Shown piece by piece: positions 1 to 10,253 of a stretch of 29,690 nt of DNA. The position numbers and the translations under genes were made by a program. The notes under the pieces are model-generated. The model saw only the letters and a list, made by a program, of their open reading frames with translations, was not told the origin of the DNA and ran no database searches. Numbering within the stretch: the first letter of the stretch is position 1; every line of letters begins with the position of its first letter. The DNA lies in assembly GCA_021030915.1 (NCBI GenBank), contig JAGEMR010000219.1, positions 1 to 29,690 on the forward strand, written 5' to 3'. The stretch is from Astrothelium macrocarpum. Lineage: Eukaryota; Ascomycota; Dothideomycetes; Trypetheliales; Trypetheliaceae.

Positions 1-55
1 CTCTTACAACAAAACCCGACCATATATCAATCACAACAATCAAAATTCATATAGA

Positions 56-1735
56 TTAATCAGAATTCTCTTTAGAAGAGGTTATTACAATTTTCTGACA
101 GATTCACGTATTGTGCCCAGATTTGCCGTATTGTCTATATCGTTTTTTTCACGTTTCTATCTTCATTCATTAACCGCTATTTTTAAATAATTCATTTTTT
201 ATTGGTCATGTAATATTTCTCTGATTTATTAAATTCTGACTATTTTGAAAGAAAAATGATTCTCTTTTTTTTAATCGGTTTTTTGGGGCTTTCCGGCGTT
301 TATTAAGGGCCTCATTCGTCTTACGAAATGATGAGACCTCTTTTTTCAGAAGAACAATCCGATACATAATTTACTACGTACCTTTGGCAATTTGATCAAT
401 TCCAATAAAAATTGATGTTGACGAATTATTATAATATTGTGTAATTCGATTTTTAATAAATTCAGATTATAAAATTGTTTTGATAGAATTTTATGATATT
501 TTTGATTTTCATAAAAATGGTAATTCCGATGAGGATTCTGGGGATATAAGAATATGTAATTTAATATCAAATCGAAAAATTACACTTTCTGGATCATAAA
601 AAATAAAATCTGTTTTTTTAAAATTTATTTGAATATTTTTTATAATAAAAGTCTTCTTGAATGCGGCTATAAATGCTGGAAAGAATTCGGCCTTGATAAT
701 ATATATAATATGCGCCCGAATAAAATCCTCAATTTGACGTTCGTACATTCTTTTCAGCGGATTAAAATATCCAATATCAAATGGCTGAAATATGTGAGAT
801 AAATGAGAAGGCATATAAAGTATTAGAATTTTGTTTTTTTTATAATAGAATTTAAAATCGATTGAATGATGATTTTCGTGTCCATTTAGAATTAGAAATC
901 GATATTATCTAATAATACGCAATTTTGTGTATTTATCAAAATATTTTATTCATTCTAGATCAATTTCATTTATTATCCAATTATTGTTATTTAAAGAAAC
1001 GACCTAATCTGATAGAATTATGCGATTTTTATATTAATTAATAAAGTGATTTTTGTCCGTAATCATCAAAAATAATGGAATCGCCCAATTTTAAGAATTA
1101 ATTCTCTGAATCATTATAATTTATTTCCGATTATTAGATTGAATTAATTTAGATTTTCTATATTAATTTGTACGCGTAATTATTATGGCGGAGGAGATAA
1201 TATCTATCATAAAACCAGTCTTATTAAAATTAAAAATATCAGTTATATCCATATCATATTTGGCTATTATATTTGATATAAAAGAGAATCAGTTTCTGAT
1301 AAACGTAGGATTTTCGTATAAGGCCCTTTGGAAGTCATATTTACGCGTAAAACGCGTCTTAAATTCAGAATATCGTCTAATGAAATTAGAAATCCAATTA
1401 TATCCAACATATATCGTGCCGCGTTGAATCAATAATCAATTAGTCATATTTTATATATACGAGATTCTGGATGGATATTTTTGAAAATCCAATTCAAGAA
1501 TAAGATTTTTAATATACGATTCTTTTATATCGTAAAATTTTCGTGAATTGGACATTTTATCATTACGTGAGGATTTGTTATAATATCAGTCATATAATAT
1601 TGAATGTGGAATATTATAAAATTTTACAACCTCTCGAATATTAAAATTTTGGTTTTTTTTAATAACGTTTAAGGTAAGAATAATTCTATTCTCTTTTAAA
1701 GAGGATTCTATGTGTTGTTGCGGAGAAAAATGTTG
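56..1735 (-). pseudogene. Pogo/Fot1-family transposase (HTH, DDE, zinc knuckle), degenerate
   Basis: Read on the minus strand, family segments appear in the right order. Around 1690-1600 is the N-terminal helix-turn-helix (REVVKFYNIPHSILYD). Around 1430-1350 is the CENP-B-like HTH (GYNWISNFIRRYSEFKTRF). Around 1240-1200 is the first part of the DDE domain (FNFNKTGFM, expected DET motif). Around 890-720 is the second Asp region (LILNGHENHHSID) followed by SHIFQPFDIGYFNPLKRMY. Around 570-346 is the C-terminal region in another frame. At 139-98 is a CCHC zinc knuckle followed by a TAA stop at 58-56. Damage includes TGA at 1291-1289 where Trp is expected, AAT instead of an Asp codon at 886-884, and Tyr codons replacing two knuckle cysteines (139-137 and 130-128). 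Several frame changes also occur. The start is approximate, because no clean ATG survives near 1735. Confidence 0.85.
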
Positions 1736-1766
1736 TCAAAGTTGAAAGATTGAATTGTCGCGGAAA

Positions 1767-1800
1767 GTGTCCGACTCGCTTGGGTGTCCGACTCGCTTGG
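1767..1800. repeat. Tandem 17-bp terminal repeat of the pogo-type element
   Basis: Two perfect head-to-tail copies of GTGTCCGACTCGCTTGG occupy 1767-1783 and 1784-1800, followed by TA. They lie about 35-65 bp outside the transposase start, where the terminal inverted repeat of a Fot1-like element belongs. They are unmutated although the adjacent coding region is heavily mutated. They probably act as the transposase binding site. The partner repeat is not in the window. Confidence 0.75.
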
Positions 1801-2267
1801 TAACCACGTTATAATTTTTTTTTAAAATTAAAATAATTTATAATTTATTAATTAAATAATTATCTATTTAAGAATTTATTAATTTTTATAATTTTTATTA
1901 TTATTTAAATAATATTATAAATTTAATAGTTTTAACTTTTTTTTTTTAGTTATTTAAAAATTTAAAAAATTTTCAATTAAAAAATATTATTTTTATTTAA
2001 TAATATATATCTATTATTAAGATAATTAAATTTAAAGTGTTTGAGCGGGGGTGTGCATAGTGTGGGACCGTGCATAGAGCAGTGAAATCTCCTAGTCAGT
2101 GCTCAAGAAAATTGCAGCAGAGGGTTCTATGATAAGGCATGATGCGCCTATCGCGGTACAAACGTAGTATCGACTCAGCCTCACGAAAGCCAGGCCAAGG
2201 CTGATAGATTATCATTTATCTTATTCCTTTTACTCCTACCATTTCTACACACTGGAAGGCTTCGCTG
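1801..2267. other. AT-rich tail, then upstream region of the HET gene
   Basis: From 1803 to about 2035 the sequence is almost only A and T, with no reading frame. Composition then changes abruptly to normal at about 2036, marking the edge of the RIP block. The 2036-2267 stretch should hold the HET gene promoter and leader. A direct repeat GTGCATAG occurs near 2053 and 2070. No convincing TATA box or known operator was seen. Confidence 0.6.
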
Positions 2268-4368
2268 ATGGCTACCAGTCCAGCGAGCTTCCCATATCCT
2301 CCGCTGCCCAAGCATGCTGATGCGATCCGTATAATCAAAATTAAACCCGGCGACTTCTATGATGCACTTGTATGCACCATCAAAACAGTGACTTTCAGAG
2401 GAAAGCCTAATTATGCTGCGTTATCGTACACATGGGGAGATCCTTACCCAGACAATGCTCAACTCCCAACATTCCCCAATGGAACAACTGAGTATGCCTC
2501 GGTACCTGCTGCTCGCTCAAGACATTTGCTTGGTCCGTCAAACTTACCATCTAGAGATCTCGAGCCAGACAAAACCGATCAGCAATCGGACACAACCGAT
2601 CAACAATCGAGCACCCTCACTCTCAATGGCTTCCCATTTCAAGTGGGTCATAATGTGTACCTTGCACTTTTGCACTTACGTTCGGCCACTAAGTCATTAC
2701 ACCTCTGGGTAGACGCTATAAGCATCAATATGGATGATTTGGAGGAGCGCAACTCTCAAGCTGCCCTAATGTCCTTCATCTACATGCGCGCTGCGATGAC
2801 GATAGTGTGGCTCGGCACTAAGGACTACAGTAGCCAAATCGATTCGTTCTCTTGCATGGCTATTGACTGGAAGGCTGGAGAGTCGCAACACTTTGCCGCA
2901 TCTCTAGGCGACAGACGGAAGATGCGTTGCTCGGCTCAAGCTGATTCAGAGACTTACGCGCGCATGGCAAAAAGCTCTTACTGGACTCGACTATGGGTTG
3001 TGCAGGAGACGTGTCTTCCTCGACATTTGGTATTTGCTTACGGCGCCAGCATCTGGAGGTACGAAGATTTTCAGCGAGGCTTATTCAGGTTAGACAAGTC
3101 AAAGCCAATAGTACGGCTATTTGATGCAAGGGACGCGAGATACTCTTCGACGATGGCGCTTGAGGCCCTCATCGAATGTTTCGCTAAAAATTCATGTGTT
3201 GATTCGAGAGACAAAGTCTATGGATTACTAGGATTAGCAAATGATATCCGTCCGTTCTTGGGAAAAGATAGTTCAGCGAATCCAACTCAAGCGTACCTCG
3301 AATCGATTGACCTTGAATCAGAGAACTTGCCCGAACCCAACAGGGGTGCGGGCTCCATCGAAATCGATTACTCTCGTTCCCACTACGAAATTTGGTGCGA
3401 TGTGATTAGGTTCGTTCTTTTTCGCGCTGGGAGGATGCAGACACGATTTGACGGACTAAAAGGGCGTCGTCATATCTCCCAGAAAGGCATCTTGCTCGAA
3501 CATGAGAGATTGATTAGTGTCGTGAGGACTGCGGGCGTGATACAGAACGCTTTCGGACATAAGCTTGAGCATGAGCTTTCCCATCGAAAGCCCCTGCAGG
3601 TAAAGTTCGGTGTCATGCCTCCTTCTAAACTGAGAATGATAGAACTTACAAGCGCTATAGATTCCCCACAGCCCGGAACTAAGGGCGATAGGCTACGAAA
3701 GAAGTCGCATCAAGCATGTAGGCCCTGATTACGGGTCACTCATAGCCAGTTTCCAAGCGCAACAGGAATGGGTCCATAGTTGGGATGACCATTATTACCA
3801 CCTGACTGACCTGGAATTTTTGCGAAGACTTGACGAAGAATACATGAGCAAGATCATGACTTATGGTAAGACAGACCTGGCGAGGATTGCGGAAATCCGG
3901 GATGCAAGTACAATTGCGTGGTTCCGACGCGGAAGAGGAATAGCTCGGATTCCAGGTATCGAGGACTATGAGAAATTGTGGCAATGTGTAGACAAGGAGC
4001 GCCCAACACAACCACACAGTCCAAATATTTGCTTTGGCACAAATAACTTCATGGGCCTTGTGCCTCCATCGGCAAAGGTGGGAGATGTTATTGTACAATT
4101 CAGGAGCTGCAGCGCCGCAATAGTTCTGCGACCATTATCAGCACAGCTTCCGGACGATTCCGACAGCGCAAACTTTTTCTTACTTGTAGGTAGGGCAGAC
4201 GTTGCAGACGATATCAGTCGCAGGAACACTCCTGGGCGGGATATGCGTGCTGAGCAGGCCTTCCTGCCAGATCAATCACCCATTAGCAAGGCAGATCTTC
4301 ACGGAGCATTTTATGTCAATCTGACTTTTCAGACGTTGCAGCTGATCACGGCTTCTATCGATACATAG
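2268..4368 (+). CDS. HET-domain (heterokaryon incompatibility) protein
   Basis: Exons are 2268-3599 and 3661-4368, separated by a 61-nt intron (donor GTAAAG, acceptor CTATAG), giving about 679 residues. The intron is needed because the first frame stops at 3726-3728 while the HET-type C-terminal half continues in another frame, and splicing joins them in phase. HET motifs are clear in exon 1: ALSYTWGDP near residue 53, LHLWVDAISINMDDLEERN near 145, and YWTRLWVVQE near 240. The C-terminal part (FRRGRGIARIPG, then CFGTNNFMGLVPPSAKVGD) is the usual variable HET tail. There is no membrane segment or signal peptide. HET proteins act in the cytoplasm and trigger a cell-death reaction when unlike mycelia fuse; the partner allele cannot be predicted here. 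A short in-frame direct repeat encodes two TDQQS units near residue 104. The start ATG at 2268 has a suitable context and no upstream ATG in frame was needed. Confidence 0.88.
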
Positions 4369-5079
4369 AAGAGAAAAAAAGGACAGCGAACTACGACCTA
4401 CAGTCGATTTGAGGTTCAGTTTCCGCCTCGAAATTCCCTGGCAAATTTCAGGTAATTCTCGCAACATGAACTTGTATTAAGTGAGTCAAGCATTAAGGCA
4501 ATAGGTTCTTTTTGCACGCTCTCAAATAGTCATGACAAAAAATAGTAGTAGTTCGTCATTAATTAACGAAAGATGAGTTAATCCAAAGCAATATTAACGT
4601 CATTTCTCATAACAAACAAACTCTAAAAAATTTTGCGACTAAACTTTGCCTCGAAAAGTTGAAAAAATTGATTCGAGTTCAGCGACCTTGAAAATAAACT
4701 TTCAACTAATCTAATGGTTGAGTGGCTTTTCACGTGACCCTTTATTTGTTTTTGAAAAGTCAGTTTTCTGCCGTTTACCCTTCTCGTTCCACACCGAAGT
4801 TTTCAAACCAGTCCCAAGCACAAACACAACACATCTGCCACGACATCGAGCATTAACGAATCGATTGTAGCTGAGATACCTCTGTATGTAAGCGGTAATG
4901 TGTAAAAGTACGCGAAGCTAACGAACGGGAACGGTACAACTCAGGGGCAGAATGCAAGGCTGAACGACAAGTAACGCGCAAAGCTGGCGCTATAAAAAGA
5001 TGTTCATGTTTTATCAGCTTGCCTCTTCTCTGAAAGCGTGAACCTCCTCATCCGCTCGGCCAGGCCGATAGGCGTCAAG
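4369..5079 (+). promoter_or_regulatory. Intergenic region with the promoter of the PNP-TPR gene
   Basis: This 711-nt region separates two same-strand genes. A perfect CACGTGAC (4731-4738) matches the Cbf1/bHLH-type box RTCACRTG read on the other strand. TATAAAAA at 4991-4998 lies about 85 nt before the ATG at 5080 and is a plausible TATA box. From about 4760 to the ATG the sequence has a diverged second copy at 9575-9885. The first 300 nt (4369-4690) hold the HET 3' end and nothing else recognisable. Confidence 0.5.
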
Positions 5080-5085
5080 ATGGCC
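4760..5085 (+). repeat. Duplicated promoter/leader segment, copy A (in front of the PNP-TPR gene)
   Basis: Ordered patches are shared with 9575-9885 in the same orientation. Examples are TCCCAAGCACAAACAC against TCAAGGGCAAGCACGC, CTGTATGTAAGCGGT against TTGTATGTAGGCTGT, AACGAACGGGAACGG against GACAAACGGGAAACA, GTAACGCGCAAAGC against GTAATGCGCAAAGC, and TCTGAAAGCGT against CTTGAAAGCGT. The similarity ends close to the start codon of the gene at 5080. Percent identity was not computed. Confidence 0.7.
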
Positions 5086-8000
5086 CACCGGCTCTCTCGT
5101 AACGATTACACGGTGGGGTGGGTGTGTGCCTTGCCGATCGAGTTCGAGGCGGCGCGCGAAATACTCGATGAAGAGCACGACGTCTTCCCCAAGATCATGG
5201 ACGACGATAACTTTTACACTGTTGGGCGTGCCGGCAAGCACAATATCGCTGTTATGTGCCCATCTGCAAGCCGATTCGGCGTCGGATCTCTGGCTATAAG
5301 TGTAGTGCAGATGGAAAAAACTTTCCCGGCAATCCTATTTAGACTGATAGTTGGGATTGGAGGTGGTGTTCCCAGTGCATATACAGATATTCGACTGGGT
5401 GATGTTGTTGTGAGCCAGCCGTACTATGGGGTTATTCAATATGACATTACAAAGGAGTTCCTACGAACGTGTTTCTTGAGCCCTCCTGTAATTCTTCGTA
5501 ATGCCTTGTCCGAAGTACACGATGATATTGGGGGAGAAATGAGTAGTCTTATGGTGCTATACATTTCGAAACTCGGCAAATTGCCCAAATTTAATCGCGA
5601 CGATGCGGGCGACGATATACTCTTTAAGAGAGACTACGCTCATGTTGAAGGGGACAATTGCATATGTTGTGATGGCTCCAAAAAGCAACAGCGGGAGGCG
5701 CGGACAGAAGATACACCCAAAGTTCATTATGGCATGATTGCGTCGGGAACGAAGGTTATAAAAGACGGGATGACAAGAGATTGGATCGGCTCGGAGCTTG
5801 GGACAGAGTTTGGGAGGGTGCTTTGTTTTGAGATGGATGCTGCAGGCTTGATGAGGAACATTCCTTATTTAATGATCCGTGGGATCTGTGACTACGCTGA
5901 CTCGCACAAGAATACAAGATGGCAGGCATATGCAGCAGCAACTGCGGCAGCATATGCTACAGTGTTGTTGCTGGCAATACCCATATCGGATTACTGGGGC
6001 AACCCTCAGGAAATGAAGCAATGGCAGGTGAGTGTAGCTCTCGTGATCCCATCCAAGGTCCCGTAGAGCAGTACCGTAGTTTGAGTTGGGGATAGGTGCT
6101 CACATGTGGGAACTGTGGCTGATCCCAAAGAGTCTACACGAACTGTACGGAAGGCGATAGACACGAAGTCCGATAACTACCCAGACCAAGTAACGTTGAA
6201 CAAATATGGTATTTCACTTGGGGATCAATGGCCAGAGTGGGGAGCTTTTACTTATCTCGAAGAACCCATTCGAGCTGTGCGGAAAGCGATGGATCCGACG
6301 TCGGACGATCACGCAGACTTGTCAGTAATGCTGAACAACCTGAGGAATAACTTTGAAAAATGGTACGAACGAGTTGAGCAAATGGAGGATTTGGAAGAGG
6401 GGATCCAACTTATCCGACAGGCTATTGAAACCATACCGGACGGCCATCCAAGTCAGCCAAATTTTCTGAACAGTTTGGGGAATATGCTTGGAAGTCGATA
6501 TGAGCGGACAGACGAAATTGGCAATTTTGAAGAAGGGATCCAGCTCATTCGACAGGCTATTAACATCACGCCAAACGGCCATCCAAGTCTGCCAGATTTT
6601 CTGAACAATTTAGGAAATATGCTTGCAAGCCAGTATAAGTCAACAGGGGCAGTTGGCAGTCTTGAAGAAGGGATTCAGCTCATTCAGCAGGCTATTTCAA
6701 TCATGCCAGACGGCCATCTAAGCCTACCAGGTTTTCTAGATAATTTACGAAATAAGCTTAAAGATCGATATGTGCGATTTGGGGCAATCAGCGATCTTGA
6801 AGAAGCGATCCGAGTAAGACAACGAGGTGTGGAGATGACATCAGACGATCATGCAGATCGCATGCTCAGGCTACGCGGTCTGGAAAACGAGTCTCGAAAA
6901 CAATCCGAAGGAACTAGGAAGGTAGAGAATATTTATGAAGGCAAGAGAATGCTGCGAAGGGCCTTGAAAGTCACGCCGCAGGGTCATCAAGTTATTCCGG
7001 GTAAGTCTATGGAACAGCGATCAAAAGACTTAGAGCGGGACTCAGGTTATGCATCTACGTCGCGTCCTCAAACAGTATGGGATGGCTCAGAACCTTTTTC
7101 CCCGGATCAAATTGCCGAGCATGATAGGATCAATTCTTCTTTCGACGACGACAATTTGCGGTTACTTGCATCAAAAACCGGTGAAGTAAGCTCACAGGCA
7201 TTCATTGAAACAACGACCGAAGATTGGACCGGCGAAGCTCTTATCACTGACTTTTTGGCCGAAGATGCACGGTGCAGACAACTATGTGAGAAGGCTATGG
7301 CTCAGATTGGCAAGAAGCGCTTCATGGAAAATTTATGGGGATTACTAAAATCATTTTATCAGAATCTTTCTACAGAGGCATTGACCAAGACTGAACAAGC
7401 TATAGCAAGATTACTACGGAGTAGGAGAGGAAGGATGCGGATCAGCGAATGGCTCGCTTTCCGAATCGAACTAGACCAAGAGGGCGGTCCAGAGGCTGGC
7501 AAACTTAAACCCCAAATTCCTGAAGAAAGCCAGCAAACTGTGGAAGCGTGGCTATCTCGCATTTCAGAAAATTCAGAAATGCCAGTAGAGCCTCAGCAAG
7601 ACTATCTAGAGGACCAGGATGATGACATATCTACAAACTCAGACACAGACGAATATCCCCATGTATCCGAGGTAAAAAGTTTCTTACGGAAGACGAGGTC
7701 ATTCCAATATCTTCTGAAAGACTTTATGCTAATGTTTCTGTCACCTGAGTTGAGGAATGTACTGTTCTCGATTCCTAAGAGAAATATCTGGATCGCACAA
7801 GGGCAAAACATGTCCGCGACGAACAAAATCAAAGCGTGGGTGGAGGATAGGACACGAGTGAAATGGAATTGGTGGCCTTTCGAACCACGAATGAATGCGC
7901 TGCAAGGTGGTGAATACCGGGTGTTCTGGAGATGTGTAAGTCTGAGTCTCCTTTACTGGTGTTTGCAAATGGAGATGTCACAAACTGCAAGAGGTATTTC

Positions 8001-9296
8001 TCGCGATACACATGTGTTACGGAAACTCTCAACAATGAGAGATATCACAATTCTTCGAGCTATCTCTAAATCAAGACTGTAAAAATCATAATTGCTCGAA
8101 ATTAAATTTATTGGAGGTCCCTCAACCATGTGAGTAGCTAGATATCAAATTTGCGGTTTGTGACATTTCTTCTTGCAACTGTTGTCCTACGCAGACACTG
8201 CTTAGACTTTGCAGACTTGTGGCGCGCGACAGCGGATCGAAACATCTGCCGAACGAATCGAACTTCTTGTTCAGGTACTCGTCTTGTTGGATGACGAGCC
8301 GAAGATTTCTCACTGGTGCGGAATGAGGCCCAAAGAAGTGTCTCTCATAACCTTGCTCAAAGATATATTTTGGGTAGCGTCTCAAGCACTCTCCAACACA
8401 TCAGCGTCATCCGCAGCCTCAAGATACACACCACCACATGATGGAACATCTACATCTTCTAAATCTAACGCTACTACTATGACCAGCGCGACAAATTCTG
8501 CTCAATCTAATCTACACGGACAGCACACTGCCAGTCAACATGTTGGGACAGCCGTACAGGACCAAACTAATCAACGTCAAGAATGGATATTATTTGGCGT
8601 TCAGGGCGGAGGGCGAACCTTGACACCCGCCCAAGTAGAAACTAATAGCCAGAGTACAGACAGTAGTGTGTTCCAGGGAATAAAGAAGTGTTATCGTGCT
8701 CGACGAGGACGATTAAGATTGTGGTTCTCCATCTGGCGCTTAGAATTTTGCGAAGTTGTAAAGGTATCACATTTTCTTGAATCATGTTGTCCTAATTACT
8801 GACGCATGGGAAGTTTAATAGATTGACGCTTGAACGCATGGTTCGGGAATACAGAGACCTTCCAACTGACCAGGATTATCAATACGATCCCCGCGCCGGA
8901 GCGGTTGGAGCCAAGAATCCACCAATTTCACCCCATTTATTCCAGGCTCTTTTCTACACCTGTCCTACTCCATGCACTTCATGGATTCCCCACGAGTGCG
9001 TGCAAGCTCCGATAAGCATGACGAATTTCGAGCGTATCCCGAGGAGAGCAAAAGATTTCGATCATGATACGACCTCGCCAATATGGGGACTCGAAGCCAT
9101 ATTCGCGGTTTCGTTCGCTTATGTCTTCATCTACCATTGTGTCATGGTGGCCGGGCCATTCGTTTTTTTCATTTGGTGGCTCAAGACCCATCCGGATGAT
9201 TTGCAAGATGCCTCTATCCCTGTTACCATCGTCATTGGCGCTCTTTCACTCTTTTGGAGCGGATCTGGGATTTTAACGAGCAAAAGCAGTGACTGA
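5080..9296 (+). CDS. NLR-like protein: nucleoside phosphorylase-type domain, TPR repeats, C-terminal membrane anchor
   Basis: Proposed exons: 5080-6027, 6133-7935, 8215-8763 and 8814-9296, about 1260 residues. Exon 1 encodes a complete PNP/UDP-phosphorylase-type domain: DYTVGWVCALPIEFEAA at the N terminus, IVGIGGGVPS, DIRLGDVVVSQP, and CFEMDAAGL followed by IRGICDYADSHKN. Exon 2 holds about five TPR-type units of 44-45 residues, then a Ser/Asp-rich linker, a helical region, and the conserved block WNWWPFEPRM...RVFWRC. Splicing at GTAAGT (7936) to TTTGCAG (8214) places TCG directly after RC, making a CxCG pair. Exon 3 carries WILFGVQGGGRTLTPAQ and RGRLRLWFSIWRLEF. A 50-nt intron (8764-8813) joins EVVK to FNRLTLER. 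Exon 4 has IWGLEAIF followed by two membrane helices (the second around IPVTIVIGALSLFW). Fungal proteins with the PNP domain usually have a NACHT or NB-ARC ATPase before the repeats; none is present here. The role is probably a non-self sensor or death effector at a membrane, which is inference. The first intron is the weakest join: its donor GTGAGT at 6028 is strong but the in-frame acceptor AAAGAG at 6132 is not. A frameshifted gene is the alternative. Confidence 0.72.
6124..6900 (+). repeat. Tandem 135-bp units encoding 45-residue TPR-type repeats
   Basis: Units start at about 6124, 6256, 6391, 6526, 6661 and 6796, with the last one incomplete. The consensus runs LEEGIQLIRQAI, then a DGHPS turn, then FLNNLGNML, then a Tyr-Arg/Lys step. 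The first two units are diverged. The three starting at 6391, 6526 and 6661 remain very similar at DNA level: GAAGGGATCCAGCTCATTC and CGGCCATCCAAGT recur almost unchanged. This indicates recent duplication or homogenisation, which is typical of fungal NLR repeat domains. A further degraded unit can be read upstream at about 6042-6123. Confidence 0.8.
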
Positions 9297-10253
9297 AGGA
9301 TCAGTTTTCATTGACTGCCGTGCTTATGGACCACCGCAAATAGGCCAAATTCACCGCGTTCTTGACTGATGGCAAGTCAGTCGGGTCATACAACACCGGG
9401 TCAGCCGAATCACTTGAGACTGTTGATTAGTTTGCGTAAGAGGGCCGTCGTATGGAGTATCGAGACTTGTGAAAGGCAACTAAAAGGTGGATAACTATAA
9501 GCAGCCTCGATAGCAGCTGAGCCAAGACCGGACGGCTCGCTTGAGGTACACCCATTGCAGTTTTGTTCGTTTGAAACGTCTTCGGATGGGTCTTCCTCCT
9601 CGTACTGTGTAGGTATTCCAAACTAGTATCAAGGGCAAGCACGCAAAATTTGTCACAGCATCAAGCTTTTACTAACAAACTGCGGTTGAGCTGCAATTGT
9701 ATGTAGGCTGTCAAAAATGCAGGCTCGTCAAGTTGACAAACGGGAAACACATAGATACGGAATGCAAACCAATACAAATGTAATGCGCAAAGCCGGCAGT
9801 ATGAAAGAGTATTCGCCTTCTAAAATTTGTCTACTTCTTGAAAGCGTAGCCAGGACAACGAGAGAGCTAGGCGTATGATAATCTAGACCGGTCTTAAAAA
9901 TCCGTCGTTTAGGGCCCTTGTTAGAACTCTACTTACGAATCCCCGCCATCGTAGATTTTGAAAAGTACTGAAGAGAGTATTCTTAGGCGAACTACCTCTT
10001 CCCTTTCTATATTACCCTTCTCATCCAAATCGCCGGATCCATGCTTTTGTGGGTATCAAACAAAATCGAACATTACATGTCCAGAAACAATGCCAACACT
10101 ATGTGCCAAACACAACCCGTCTCATATCTCATTACACATATCTCATAATCATCATTTAAAGCGCGTCCCGCACGCAATTTGTCATGCTTTCCCCTCCTCA
10201 ATGCGGCGCATCCACCGCCTTCCCGTCTCCAGCTTCACCCGACAACCCCCCCA
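9297..10253. other. Spacer between convergent genes, containing an orphan promoter copy
   Basis: No gene was found here. The first 280 nt are the 3' flank of the PNP-TPR gene. 9575-9885 is the decayed promoter copy. 9886-10253 is the 3' flank of the minus-strand reading frame ending at 10254. An uninterrupted plus-strand frame runs from 9958 to 10614, but it has no ATG start and low-complexity content, so it was not called. Confidence 0.6.
9575..9885 (+). repeat. Duplicated promoter/leader segment, copy B (orphan)
   Basis: This is the second, diverged copy of the 4760-5085 segment in the same orientation. The similarity runs up to the equivalent of the start codon (GAGCTAGGCGTATGAT here, GATAGGCGTCAAGATGG in copy A) and then stops. 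No PNP coding sequence follows. The TATAAAAA of copy A corresponds to TATGAAAG here (9800-9807), so the TATA box appears lost. It is best explained as the remnant of a tandemly duplicated PNP-type gene whose coding part was deleted. Confidence 0.65.

Larger units (their letters stand above)
1..1800 (-). mobile_element. Fot1/pogo-type DNA transposon, RIP-degraded, left end outside the window
   Basis: The block is very AT-rich and carries a transposase pseudogene read leftwards. Its right end is visible: a GC-richer 34-bp terminal repeat ends at 1800 and is followed directly by TA, the target site duplicated by Tc1/mariner-pogo elements. No matching terminal repeat appears in positions 1-55 beyond the transposase stop, so the other end lies outside the window. 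Changes relative to the expected protein are mostly C-to-T and G-to-A, which is the RIP signature. The element is certainly inactive. Confidence 0.85.
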
